Below are positions 25,817-33,876 of a stretch of 64,000 bases of DNA, piece after piece. The first letter of the stretch is position 1; the number at the start of each line of letters is the position of its first letter. The DNA comes from DASPWW01 sp963841715 (GTDB lineage Bacteria > Actinomycetota > Thermoleophilia > Solirubrobacterales > 70-9). A program made the position numbers and the translations under genes. Location of the stretch: the NCBI GenBank assembly GCA_963841715.1, contig CAWJDP010000001.1:62001-126000 (forward strand). Direction: 5' to 3'. The notes beneath the pieces are model-generated. The model was not told the DNA's origin. It saw nothing but the letters and a program-made list of their open reading frames with translations, and ran no database searches.

Positions 25817-26443
25817 ATGTCGATGCGGCGCGCTGTGCAGACATCCGTCATCGCCGTCGTCTTCATGACCGTCGTCTTCGGGCTCGCCTACCCGCTCGCC
25901 GTCACCGGGATCGCCCAGCTCGTCTTCAAGGACAAGGCGAGCGGATCGCGGATCGAGGCGAACGGCAAGCTCGTCGGCTCGCGGCTGATCGCGCAGTCGT
26001 TCTCGCGCCCGACCAAGGGCGAGCACGGCCGCAGGCCCGACCGCGCCTACTTCCAGCCGCGTCCCTCCCAGACCGGCTACGACCCCTCGGTCACCTTCTT
26101 CAGCAACCTGGGGCCGAACAGCGTCGACGAGCGCAATGTCGTGAGGGACAACCTGGCCGCGTACCTGAACCTCGAGCGCCGTTACGACAAGGGCCTGACG
26201 GCGGCCGACGTCCCGATCGACGCCGTCACGCAATCGGCCTCGGGGGTCGATCCCGACATCTCGCCCGCGAACGCGCGGATCCAGGCGCATCGCATCGCCG
26301 CGGTGCGAAGGCTGCCGCTCTCTGAGGTCCTGGGCCTGATCGACGACAACACCGACGGCCGCTTCCTGGGGCTGTTCGGCGAGCCCGGCGTCAACGTGCT
26401 CGAGCTCAACCTCGCGCTCGACAAGGAGGCACCGGCCGCATGA
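25817..26443 (+). CDS. kdpC: KdpC subunit
   Basis: The 208-residue protein has one N-terminal TM helix (SVIAVVFMTVVFGLAYPLAV) and the conserved KdpC features GSRLIAQSF, YFQPRPSQTGYDP, SNLGPNS and PDISPANARIQAHRIA. KdpC acts in coupling or nucleotide binding in the Kdp complex. The start may be ATG 25817 or 25823. It occurs between kdpA and kdpB, so the operon order is A-C-B; its TGA overlaps the kdpB ATG. Confidence 0.95.
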   Translation: MSMRRAVQTSVIAVVFMTVVFGLAYPLAVTGIAQLVFKDKASGSRIEANGKLVGSRLIAQSFSRPTKGEHGRRPDRAYFQPRPSQTGYDPSVTFFSNLGPNSVDERNVVRDNLAAYLNLERRYDKGLTAADVPIDAVTQSASGVDPDISPANARIQAHRIAAVRRLPLSEVLGLIDDNTDGRFLGLFGEPGVNVLELNLALDKEAPAA

Positions 26444-28500
26444 CCGAGAACCGGCGGCAGTCGCTGTTCGCTCCAAAGATCGTGCGCCCGGCGCTCGTAG
26501 AGTCAGTGCGAAAGCTTGACCCGCGCGTCCAGGTCCGCAACCCGGTCATGTTCGTCGTCGAGATCGGCGCGATGATCACGACGCCGGCGTGGCTGATCCA
26601 AGTGTTCGGTGGCTCACCGCTCGGCGGCGGCCACGAGCCGCCGTGGTTCACCTTCACCGTGTCGCTGTGGCTGTGGCTCACGGTCGCCTTCGCGAACCTC
26701 GCCGAGGCGCTCGCCGAGGGCCGCGGCAAGGCGCAGGCGGACGCGCTGCGGTCGATGCGCGCGGAGACGACGGCGCGGCTTCGCGACGGCGGCACGAAGT
26801 CCGCCTCCGAGCTGACCCGGGGAGACGTCGTCGTGGTCGCGGCCGGCGAGCAGATCCCCGGGGACGGCACCGTGGTCGAGGGCATCGCCTCGGTCGACGA
26901 GTCGGCGATCACCGGTGAGTCCGCCCCCGTGATCCGCGAGGCCGGGGGCGACCGCAGCGCCGTCACCGGCGGCACGCGCGTGCTGTCGGACCGGATCGTC
27001 GTCGAGATCACCCAGGAGGCGGGGAAGTCGTTCCTCGACCGGATGATCGCCCTGGTCGAGGGCGCCGAGCGCCGCAAGACCCCGAACGAGATCGCGCTCG
27101 GGATCCTGCTCGCGGGTCTGACGCTCGTGTTCCTGCTCGTGATCGTCTCGCTGCGCCCGTTCGCGCTCTACGCGCACACCCAGGTCTCCGTGACGACGCT
27201 GATCGCGCTGCTGGTTGCGCTGATCCCGACGACGATCGGCGCGCTGCTGTCCGCGATCGGGATCGCGGGAATGGACCGCCTCGTTCGCCGCAACGTCCTC
27301 GCGCTCTCTGGGCGCGCGGTGGAGGCGTCGGGCGACGTCGACGTGCTGCTGCTCGACAAGACCGGCACGATCACGCTTGGCAACCGCGAGGCGTCCGAGT
27401 TCGTCCCGATGCCGGGCGTGTCCGACGCCGATCTCGCGGACGCAGCGCAGCGTTCCTCGCTCGCCGACGAGACGCCCGAGGGTCGCTCGATCGTCGTCCT
27501 CGCGAAGGACTACGGCATCCGCGAGCAGAGCTTCGACGGCCACGAGCCGCAGTTCGTGCCGTTCAGCGCCGAGACGCGAATGAGCGGCGTCGACTTCAAC
27601 GGCACCCGGCTGCGCAAGGGAGCCGGTGACGCGATCGTCGACTGGATCTCATCGGAGGGCGGTCAGGCGCCGCCCGAGCTCCAGCCCGAGCTCGATCGGA
27701 TCGGCAGCGAGGGTGGGACCCCGCTCGCCGTCGCGCGCGACAACCAAATCCTTGGCGTGATCTACCTCAAGGACACGGTCAAGGAGGGGATGCGCGAGCG
27801 CTTCGAGCAGCTTCGTGCGATGGGCATCCGCACGATCATGGTCACCGGCGACAACCGACTCACCGCAGCGAAGATCGCCGACGAGTCCGGGGTCGATGAC
27901 TTTCTCGCCGAGGCGACGCCGGAGCGAAAGCTCGAGCTGATCAAGCAGCAGCAGGCCGACGGCCGGCTGATCGCGATGGCCGGCGACGGGACCAACGACG
28001 CCCCGGCCCTCGCCCAGGCCGACGTCGGGGTGACGATGAACACCGGGACCCAGGCTGCGCGCGAGGCGGGGAACATGGTCGATCTCGACTCGAATCCGAC
28101 GAAGCTGATCGAGATCGTCGAGGTCGGAAAGCAACTGCTGATAACGCGTGGGGCGCTGACCACGTTCTCGATCGCCAACGACGTCGCGAAATACTTCGCG
28201 ATCCTCCCGGCGATCTTCGTCGCCACCTACGCCGCGGCGGGAAAGAGCGGGCCGCTCGACGCGCTCAACCTGATGTCGCTGGGCTCGCCGCGGTCGGCGA
28301 TCCTCAGCGCGGTGATCTTCAACGCGCTGATTATCCCGCTGCTGATTCCGCTCGCGCTTCGCGGCGTGCGTTACCGCCCGATCGGCGCTACGGCGCTGCT
28401 GCGGCGGAACATGCTGATCTACGGGCTCGGCGGGATCGCGGTCCCGTTCGTCGGGATCAAGCTGATCGACCTCGTCGTCCACAACCTGCTGGGGGCATGA
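26440..28500 (+). CDS. kdpB: KdpB, P-type ATPase catalytic subunit
   Basis: The 686-residue protein has the full P-type ATPase set: TGESAPVIRE in the actuator domain, the phosphorylated Asp of DKTGTIT at about residue 306, KGAGDAIVDWI in the nucleotide-binding domain, VTGDNRLTA and the hinge motif AMAGDGTNDAPALAQADVG. It hydrolyses ATP to drive K+ import through KdpA. It starts in an ATGA overlap with kdpC and ends one base before the KdpD-like gene start region. Confidence 0.97.
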   Translation: MTENRRQSLFAPKIVRPALVESVRKLDPRVQVRNPVMFVVEIGAMITTPAWLIQVFGGSPLGGGHEPPWFTFTVSLWLWLTVAFANLAEALAEGRGKAQADALRSMRAETTARLRDGGTKSASELTRGDVVVVAAGEQIPGDGTVVEGIASVDESAITGESAPVIREAGGDRSAVTGGTRVLSDRIVVEITQEAGKSFLDRMIALVEGAERRKTPNEIALGILLAGLTLVFLLVIVSLRPFALYAHTQVSVTTLIALLVALIPTTIGALLSAIGIAGMDRLVRRNVLALSGRAVEASGDVDVLLLDKTGTITLGNREASEFVPMPGVSDADLADAAQRSSLADETPEGRSIVVLAKDYGIREQSFDGHEPQFVPFSAETRMSGVDFNGTRLRKGAGDAIVDWISSEGGQAPPELQPELDRIGSEGGTPLAVARDNQILGVIYLKDTVKEGMRERFEQLRAMGIRTIMVTGDNRLTAAKIADESGVDDFLAEATPERKLELIKQQQADGRLIAMAGDGTNDAPALAQADVGVTMNTGTQAAREAGNMVDLDSNPTKLIEIVEVGKQLLITRGALTTFSIANDVAKYFAILPAIFVATYAAAGKSGPLDALNLMSLGSPRSAILSAVIFNALIIPLLIPLALRGVRYRPIGATALLRRNMLIYGLGGIAVPFVGIKLIDLVVHNLLGA

Positions 28501-28501
28501 C

Positions 28502-29668
28502 GTGGCCGAGCTGGAGCCGATCGCGGGTGCGGCCGGCATCGGCGCGCCGGCTCGCGGACGCTACAAGATCTTCCTCGGCATGGTCGCCGGCGTCGGCAAG
28601 ACCTACCGCATGCTCCAGGAGGGCCACGCCGCGGTTCGCGAGGGGCGCGACGTCGTGATCGGGTACCTCGAGCCACACGACCGTCCCGACACGACCCTGC
28701 TCGCCGAGGGGCTCGAGGTGGTCCCGCGCCGCCGCGTCACCTACCGGGGCACGGAGGTCGAGGACATGGACCTCCCGGCCGTGCTGGCGCGTGGCTCGGA
28801 CCTGACGCTGATCGACGAGCTCGCACACACGAACGCGCCCGGGCTTGAGCACGCGAAACGCTACGAGGATATTGCCGACGTCCTCGACGCCGGAATCGAC
28901 GTGTTCTCGACCGTCAACGTCCAGCACCTCGAGTCGCTGAACGATCAGGTCGCCGAGCTGACCGGGGTCAGGGTGCGCGAGACGGTGCCCGACTCCGTGC
29001 TCGGGACCGCGGACGAGGTCGTGCTCATCGACCTCACGCCCGAGGCCGTGATCGATCGCCTCCAGAGCGGAAAGATCTACCCGCGGGAGACGGTCGACTC
29101 GGCACTCAACAACTTCTTCAAGATCGAGAATCTCGCTGCGCTGCGCGAGGTCGCGCTGCGCCACGTCGCCGAGGACGTGGAGACGAAGCGCCTCGTGACC
29201 GAGACCGGGCTCGGCGCGCGCGAGGGCGAGGTTGCCGCCGACGCGGCAAAGGCGGTCGGAGAGCGCCTGCTCGCGCTCGTTCGCCCGCATCCGAGCTCGC
29301 AGCGTCTGGTGCGGCGGGCGTGGCGTTCGGCGCAGCGGCTCGGCGCCCAACTCGACCTGCTGTGGGTTCGCACGCCGGGGGAGCGCGACTCGGCGGAGGC
29401 CGAGCGCCAGCTAACGGCGATGCACCACCTCGCCTCGATGCTCGGCGCCGAGCTCCTCGTCGAGGAGAACGACGACGTCGTCGCCGGGGCCGCCGAGGTC
29501 GTCGAGCGCCGCGGCAGCACCTACATCCTGATCGGCGAGTCGAAGCCGCGCCGCGGCCTCGCGCGGCTGCGCGAGCCGCTCGCACAGCGGCTGATGCGGG
29601 CGACCCCGCCCGGCGTCGACGTGCGGATCGTCGCCGACCGGACTGAGCGCGGGGAGGGAGCCCGATGA
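28502..29668 (+). CDS. kdpD: KdpD N-terminal half (KdpD ATP-binding domain plus USP domain), no kinase domain
   Basis: The 388-residue protein matches only the cytoplasmic N-terminal half of KdpD. Walker A is GMVAGVGKTYR and the family motif is LIDELAHTNAPG, then VFSTVNVQHLESLNDQV; residues about 245-385 are a universal-stress-protein-like domain (VRPHPSSQRLVRRAW ... STYILIGESKPRRGL). The TM sensor and histidine kinase parts of canonical KdpD (about 890 residues) are absent and are instead encoded on the opposite strand at 30967-32376. It follows kdpB with a 1-base gap and overlaps the USP gene. It may modulate the separate kinase in trans. Confidence 0.92.
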   Translation: MAELEPIAGAAGIGAPARGRYKIFLGMVAGVGKTYRMLQEGHAAVREGRDVVIGYLEPHDRPDTTLLAEGLEVVPRRRVTYRGTEVEDMDLPAVLARGSDLTLIDELAHTNAPGLEHAKRYEDIADVLDAGIDVFSTVNVQHLESLNDQVAELTGVRVRETVPDSVLGTADEVVLIDLTPEAVIDRLQSGKIYPRETVDSALNNFFKIENLAALREVALRHVAEDVETKRLVTETGLGAREGEVAADAAKAVGERLLALVRPHPSSQRLVRRAWRSAQRLGAQLDLLWVRTPGERDSAEAERQLTAMHHLASMLGAELLVEENDDVVAGAAEVVERRGSTYILIGESKPRRGLARLREPLAQRLMRATPPGVDVRIVADRTERGEGAR

Positions 29669-30228
29669 GCGTCTGGGACGTGGGCATCCCCGCAATCGTG
29701 CTCGTGCTCGGGATCGGAGGAGGGTTCGTGTTCGCGCGCGTGCGGCGTGTGATCGGCGCCCGGCGCGCGGCCGTTCGCCGGATCCTGCTTCCGTTCACGG
29801 GGCGCGCGATCTCTCGGCGTGCGCTCGACGCCGCGCTGCGCCTCGCTGACGCCGAGCGCGCGATCCTGATGCCCGCGTACCTCGCGGTCGTGCCGCTGAC
29901 GCTGCCCCTCGACGCGGCATTGCCGAAGGCGGCTCGGGGGGCGATGCCGCTGCTCGAGGCGATCGAACAGCGCGCGGCGGCGCGGGGGGTGCCGGTCGAC
30001 GCCCGTGTCGAGCGCGGGCGGACCTACCGGCACGCGCTTGACCGGCTGCTCGGGGACGAGCACGTCGACCGCGTCGTCGTTCCGGCAACGGGCATGGCGC
30101 AGAACGGCCTCTCCGGCGACGATCTCGAATGGCTGCTCGAGCAGGCTCCCGCCGAGGTGCTGATCCTCCGGCCGGGGCCGGACGACAGGCGCATGGTCAA
30201 GGCGCGCAACGGGCGCCCCGCGCTCTGA
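29665..30228 (+). CDS. Membrane-anchored universal stress protein domain
   Basis: The 187-residue protein begins in an ATGA overlap with the KdpD-like gene. One N-terminal hydrophobic helix (GIPAIVLVLGIGGGFVFARV) anchors a USP-type domain: RILLPFTGRAISRRALDAAL, RAAARGVPVDARVERGRTY, RVVVPATG and LEQAPAEVLILRPG. Some USP folds bind nucleotides; the GxxGx9GS-type signature is not clear here. The position at the end of the kdp operon suggests a role in K+ sensing, possibly binding c-di-AMP or ATP, but this is inferred. Confidence 0.78.
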   Translation: MSVWDVGIPAIVLVLGIGGGFVFARVRRVIGARRAAVRRILLPFTGRAISRRALDAALRLADAERAILMPAYLAVVPLTLPLDAALPKAARGAMPLLEAIEQRAAARGVPVDARVERGRTYRHALDRLLGDEHVDRVVVPATGMAQNGLSGDDLEWLLEQAPAEVLILRPGPDDRRMVKARNGRPAL

Positions 30229-30277
30229 GCTCCCTGCCTCCGAGCGCCATTTTGAGCGCGAGACCGCGTCCGAGCCC

Positions 30278-30970
30278 TTAGGCGGCGGGCTCGCGGAGCC
30301 GGTAGCCGACGCCGGGGTCGGTGACGACGTAGGTGGGGCGCGAGGGGTCGGGCTCGATCTTCGCGCGGATGTGGGCAACGTGAACGCGGAGGTAGTGGGT
30401 CTCGTTCTCGTATCCGGGTCCCCACACGGTGTGTAGGAGCTGGCGGTGGGTGAGGAGCTTCCCCGGGCTCTCGGCGAGAGTCCGCAGGATGTCGAACTCG
30501 ATCGGCGTCAGGTGGACCTCCTCGCCTGCGAGCCGAACCGTCCGTCCCGTGCGGTCGATCTCGAGCTCGCCGAGCTTGACGGTGGGCTCGCCGCCGTCGG
30601 GCGTCCGCCGCAGCACCGCGCGCAGCCGCGCCAGCAGCTCCTCGGTCCCGAACGGCTTCGTCACGTAGTCGTCGGCGCCGGCGTCGAGCGCGCGGACCTT
30701 CTCGCGCTCGTCCCCGACCGCGGAGAGGACGACGATCGGCAGCCGGCTCCACTCCCGCACCTGCTTGCAGATCTCAACCCCGTTGCCGTCCGGGAGCACG
30801 AGGTCGAGGACGATCGCGTCCGGCGGGCGGCCGGTGAGCCTGACGAGGGTCTCCTCCTTGCTCTCGGCGGTGTCGACGCGGTAGCCCGCGTTGCGAAGGA
30901 TCACCTTCAGCCCGCGGACGATCTGCGGCTCGTCGTCGACGACCAGCACTCGCGGCTCCGGTGTGCTCAC
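30278..30970 (-). CDS. kdpE: KdpE response regulator (OmpR family)
   Basis: The 230-residue protein has a receiver domain (VLVVDDEPQIVRGL, phospho-acceptor Asp56 in IVLDLVLPDGNG, DDYVTKPF) and an OmpR winged-helix domain (HLTPIEFDILRTLAESPG, ENETHYLRVHVAHIRAKIE). It is the KdpE type and lies convergent to the kdp operon, directly after the split histidine kinase, whose stop overlaps the GTG start at 30970. Its probable target is the kdp promoter region at 23.7 kb. Confidence 0.94.
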   Translation of the reverse strand: MSTPEPRVLVVDDEPQIVRGLKVILRNAGYRVDTAESKEETLVRLTGRPPDAIVLDLVLPDGNGVEICKQVREWSRLPIVVLSAVGDEREKVRALDAGADDYVTKPFGTEELLARLRAVLRRTPDGGEPTVKLGELEIDRTGRTVRLAGEEVHLTPIEFDILRTLAESPGKLLTHRQLLHTVWGPGYENETHYLRVHVAHIRAKIEPDPSRPTYVVTDPGVGYRLREPAA

Positions 30971-32376
30971 GCGACCGCCTGCGGCTGCGGGACGAGCGGG
31001 AACGAGACCGCGAACGCCGTCCCGCGTCCGCTGTCGGCCTGAAGCTGGAGCTGCCCGCCGTTCGCCTCGACGAACCCGCGGCAGATCGCGAGCCCGAGGC
31101 CGGCGCCCTGCTGACCGAGTTCGCGCCCGCGGAAGAACGGCTCGAAGACCCGCGGGCGTTGCGAGGGTGGGATCCCTGGTCCCTGGTCGGTTATCCGCAC
31201 GATTACGCGCTCGCCCGCGACGCCCCCGGTCACGGTCACCGGCGATCCGGACGGCGAGAAGCGGACGGCGTTCTCGAGCAGGTTGGTGAACACGCGCTCG
31301 AGTTGTGCCGCGTCGGCGCGGATCAGCGGTACGTCGGCGTCGAGCTCGATCGAGATTGGATGCGTCCCGCGGCGCGCCTCGACCTCGGCGGCAGCCCCGA
31401 GCACGACCTCGCCGAGGTCGCACCAGTCGGCCCGCGGGTTTACGGCGCCGGCCTGGATCCGCGACAGGTCGAGCAGGTCCTCGATCAGCCTCCCGAGGCG
31501 CTCCGACTCGACGTCGATCACGCCGAGCAGGGCCTCGCGGTCGTCGTCGGAGAGCACGTCGCTATCGAGCCCGTTCGCCGCCGTGCGGATCGCCGTCAGC
31601 GGCGAGCGCAGGTCGTGCGAGATCGCGTGCAGGATCGCCGTCTTCGCGACGTCGGCGCGCCTCGACGCCTCGGCCTCGGCTGCCCGCGCGGCGGTCTCGG
31701 CGCGCTCGACCGCGACGTCGAGCAGCCGCGCCAGCGGCTCTGCGAGGCGGCCCGCGTCCGGCGCGCCCGGCGGCGCGTCGCGGCGCGCGTACAGCCATGC
31801 CGGACGCCGCCCGCCCGGAAGCGGAACGGCCTGCTCGCGGTCGCGCGTCGAGGGGGCGGCCCCGAGCTCGAGGCGCAGCGCCCCTTCGCTCGCCGAGTCG
31901 ATGCTCTCGGAGACGCGGGCGATCTGGCGCTCCGGCTCGCCCCCGGCGAGCAGCGCGGACGCGGCCTCGGCGAGGATCATCGCCTCACGCTCGCGCGCGG
32001 CCGCGCGCTCGGCGCGCTCCCCGGCCTCCGACGCCTTGCGCCGGACCATCGTCGCAAGCCGGCTGACGACGAGTGCCGCGATCAGCAAGACAACGAGCGC
32101 GACGACGTTCTCGGAGTTGCTGATCGTCAGCCTGTGCAGGGGCTCGATGAAGAAGTAGTTGAGGACCGCGACGCTGAGCACGGCGGTGATCAGCGCCGCG
32201 GGCTGGTCGCGCCGGATCGCGACGAACAGGACCGCGAGCAGGTAGAGGCTCCCGAGGCTGCCGAGCGGCGCGATCGGGTCGAGGAGCACGATCAGTCCCG
32301 TCGCTGCACCAACGGAGAGCGCGATGTCGAGCGCCGTCAGAGACAGCCGTCGCATAGTCGTCCCCGACACCGTCAT
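30967..32376 (-). CDS. Histidine kinase corresponding to the C-terminal half of KdpD
   Basis: The 469-residue protein starts with a DUF4118-type four-TM sensor exactly like that of KdpD (LLDPIAPLGSLGSLYLLAVL, VLNYFFIEPLHRLTIS), then a linker, a HisKA domain with phospho-acceptor His254 in ILHAISHDLRSPLTAIRT, and a HATPase domain (NLLENAVRFSP, DQGPGIP, GAGLGLAI). It lacks the N-terminal KdpD ATP/USP module, encoded separately on the + strand at 28502-29668. It is the upstream partner of kdpE in a two-gene operon. Start codons at 32406 (GTG), 32376 (ATG) and 32355 (ATG) are possible; 32376 is chosen. Confidence 0.92.
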   Translation of the reverse strand: MTVSGTTMRRLSLTALDIALSVGAATGLIVLLDPIAPLGSLGSLYLLAVLFVAIRRDQPAALITAVLSVAVLNYFFIEPLHRLTISNSENVVALVVLLIAALVVSRLATMVRRKASEAGERAERAAAREREAMILAEAASALLAGGEPERQIARVSESIDSASEGALRLELGAAPSTRDREQAVPLPGGRRPAWLYARRDAPPGAPDAGRLAEPLARLLDVAVERAETAARAAEAEASRRADVAKTAILHAISHDLRSPLTAIRTAANGLDSDVLSDDDREALLGVIDVESERLGRLIEDLLDLSRIQAGAVNPRADWCDLGEVVLGAAAEVEARRGTHPISIELDADVPLIRADAAQLERVFTNLLENAVRFSPSGSPVTVTGGVAGERVIVRITDQGPGIPPSQRPRVFEPFFRGRELGQQGAGLGLAICRGFVEANGGQLQLQADSGRGTAFAVSFPLVPQPQAVA

Positions 32377-32436
32377 GAGTTCGAGTTTACGCGGCCGCCC
32401 ACGCACGAATGCAGGCGTTTCGGCGCGGGCGCGCGG

Positions 32437-33876
32437 CTACGAGGCCGGAGGCCGGCGCTCGGTCCAGTGAGTCTCCGCCTCGAGCTGCGCGGCGAGCGAG
32501 ATCAGCGTCGCCTCGTCTCCGGGCCGCCCGATCAGCTGTACCGACAGCGGCAGCCCCTCCCTCGTCCACCCCGCCGGGACGGCGGCGGCAGGCTGGCCGG
32601 TGAAGTTCCACGCGCCCGTGAACGGGTACGTGCGACTCATTCCGAGCACCGTCCGCAGCGCCCCGCGGCCGTCCCACTTGCCGACCCGGACCGGCGGGCG
32701 CCCGACCGTAGGAGTGATCAGGACGTCGTGGTCGTCGAAGATCGCGTTCAGCTTCGCCGAGATCGAGGCCTCGGCCGCGACCGCCCTGCGCAGCTGCCGG
32801 CGCGGCGTGCGCGCGCCGAGCCGCGCCATCCCGCGCGTGCGCTTCTCGAGTCGGTCCTGGTTTGGTGCCGCCTCGACATCCTCCTGGATCCCACACAGAT
32901 AGCGCGGTATGAGCGCGTTGCCGATCGAGCCGAAGTGGGGGTTCTGGCGCGCGACCGCATGGCCCAGCGAGGCGAGCTGCTCCGCGACCCGCTCCACGGC
33001 GTCGCGGACCTCCTCCTCAACGATCGGGGGAGCGATCAGCCGCGGCGGCTTCAGCGACCACGCGATCCGCAGCCGGCCCGGCGGCGTGCTCGCGGCGTCG
33101 ACGTAGGGGCGTGCCGGCGGCGGCGGCCCCGCAGAGCCCGCGCCGCGGTTCGCGGTCACGTCGAGGTACAGCGCGGTGTCGATCACCCGTCGCGTCACGC
33201 ACCCGTTCACGGACAGCCCGTGCCAATGGTCGGCGGGGGTAATCGGCAGCCGGCCGCGCTGAGGCTTGAGCCCGAACAGACCGCAGTTCGCGGCGGGGAT
33301 CCGGATCGAGCCGGCGCCGTCGGAGGCGGTCGCCCCGGCGACCAGCCCGGCCGCGACCGCGGCGGCGCTTCCACCGCTCGATCCCCCGGGAGTGCGCTGC
33401 GTGTCCCAGGGATTCCGCGTCACGCCCCACGTCTTCGATTCGGTGAACCCATAGATCGCAAACTCGGGCAGCGTCGTCTTGCCGATCACGATCGCCCCGG
33501 CCGCGCGCAGCCGCGACACCAGCTCGTCGTCGCGCCCCGCCGGCGTTTCGAAGCATCCGGTCCCGTGCGTGGTGACGACGCCCTCGACGTCGACGCAGTC
33601 CTTGACCGCGACCGGGACGCCGAGCAGCGGCAGCTCGTCGGAGCGCTGACGGCGCCGCATCCGGTTGCGCCACTTCTGCGCGCGCCCGACCCCCTCGAGC
33701 CGGCGCGCGTCCTCGGTTGCGCGCTCGGCGAGCACCTCGCGGAACGCATTCAGCTCCGAGTCGAGGCGCTCGATTCGCGCCAGCGACAGCGCGACGAGGT
33801 CGCTCGGGGAGACGTCGCCGGCGCGTACAAGCTCGGCCTGTGCCGCAAGTCCGGCGAACGCGAGGTCGTCGCTCAT
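32437..33876 (-). CDS. Amidase-signature family amidase
   Basis: The 479-residue protein carries the amidase signature: catalytic Lys in VPVAVKDCVDVEGVVTT, TPGGSSGGSAAAVAAG and a modified second serine region DGAGSIRIPAANCGLFG (commonly DTGGSIR). These enzymes hydrolyse amides such as indoleacetamide, glutamine on mischarged tRNA, or xenobiotic amides. No GatB/GatC partners are near. Its ATG overlaps the stop of the methyltransferase gene upstream (ATGA), so the two form an operon in the order methyltransferase then amidase. The substrate is unknown; a carboxylate released by the amidase could be the methyltransferase substrate. Confidence 0.9.
   Translation of the reverse strand: MSDDLAFAGLAAQAELVRAGDVSPSDLVALSLARIERLDSELNAFREVLAERATEDARRLEGVGRAQKWRNRMRRRQRSDELPLLGVPVAVKDCVDVEGVVTTHGTGCFETPAGRDDELVSRLRAAGAIVIGKTTLPEFAIYGFTESKTWGVTRNPWDTQRTPGGSSGGSAAAVAAGLVAGATASDGAGSIRIPAANCGLFGLKPQRGRLPITPADHWHGLSVNGCVTRRVIDTALYLDVTANRGAGSAGPPPPARPYVDAASTPPGRLRIAWSLKPPRLIAPPIVEEEVRDAVERVAEQLASLGHAVARQNPHFGSIGNALIPRYLCGIQEDVEAAPNQDRLEKRTRGMARLGARTPRRQLRRAVAAEASISAKLNAIFDDHDVLITPTVGRPPVRVGKWDGRGALRTVLGMSRTYPFTGAWNFTGQPAAAVPAGWTREGLPLSVQLIGRPGDEATLISLAAQLEAETHWTERRPPAS

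Noticed and set aside
32406..32436. Possible bidirectional terminator between the kinase and the amidase genes
   Set aside because: The genes are both on the - strand and the gap shows no convincing stem with a T tract.
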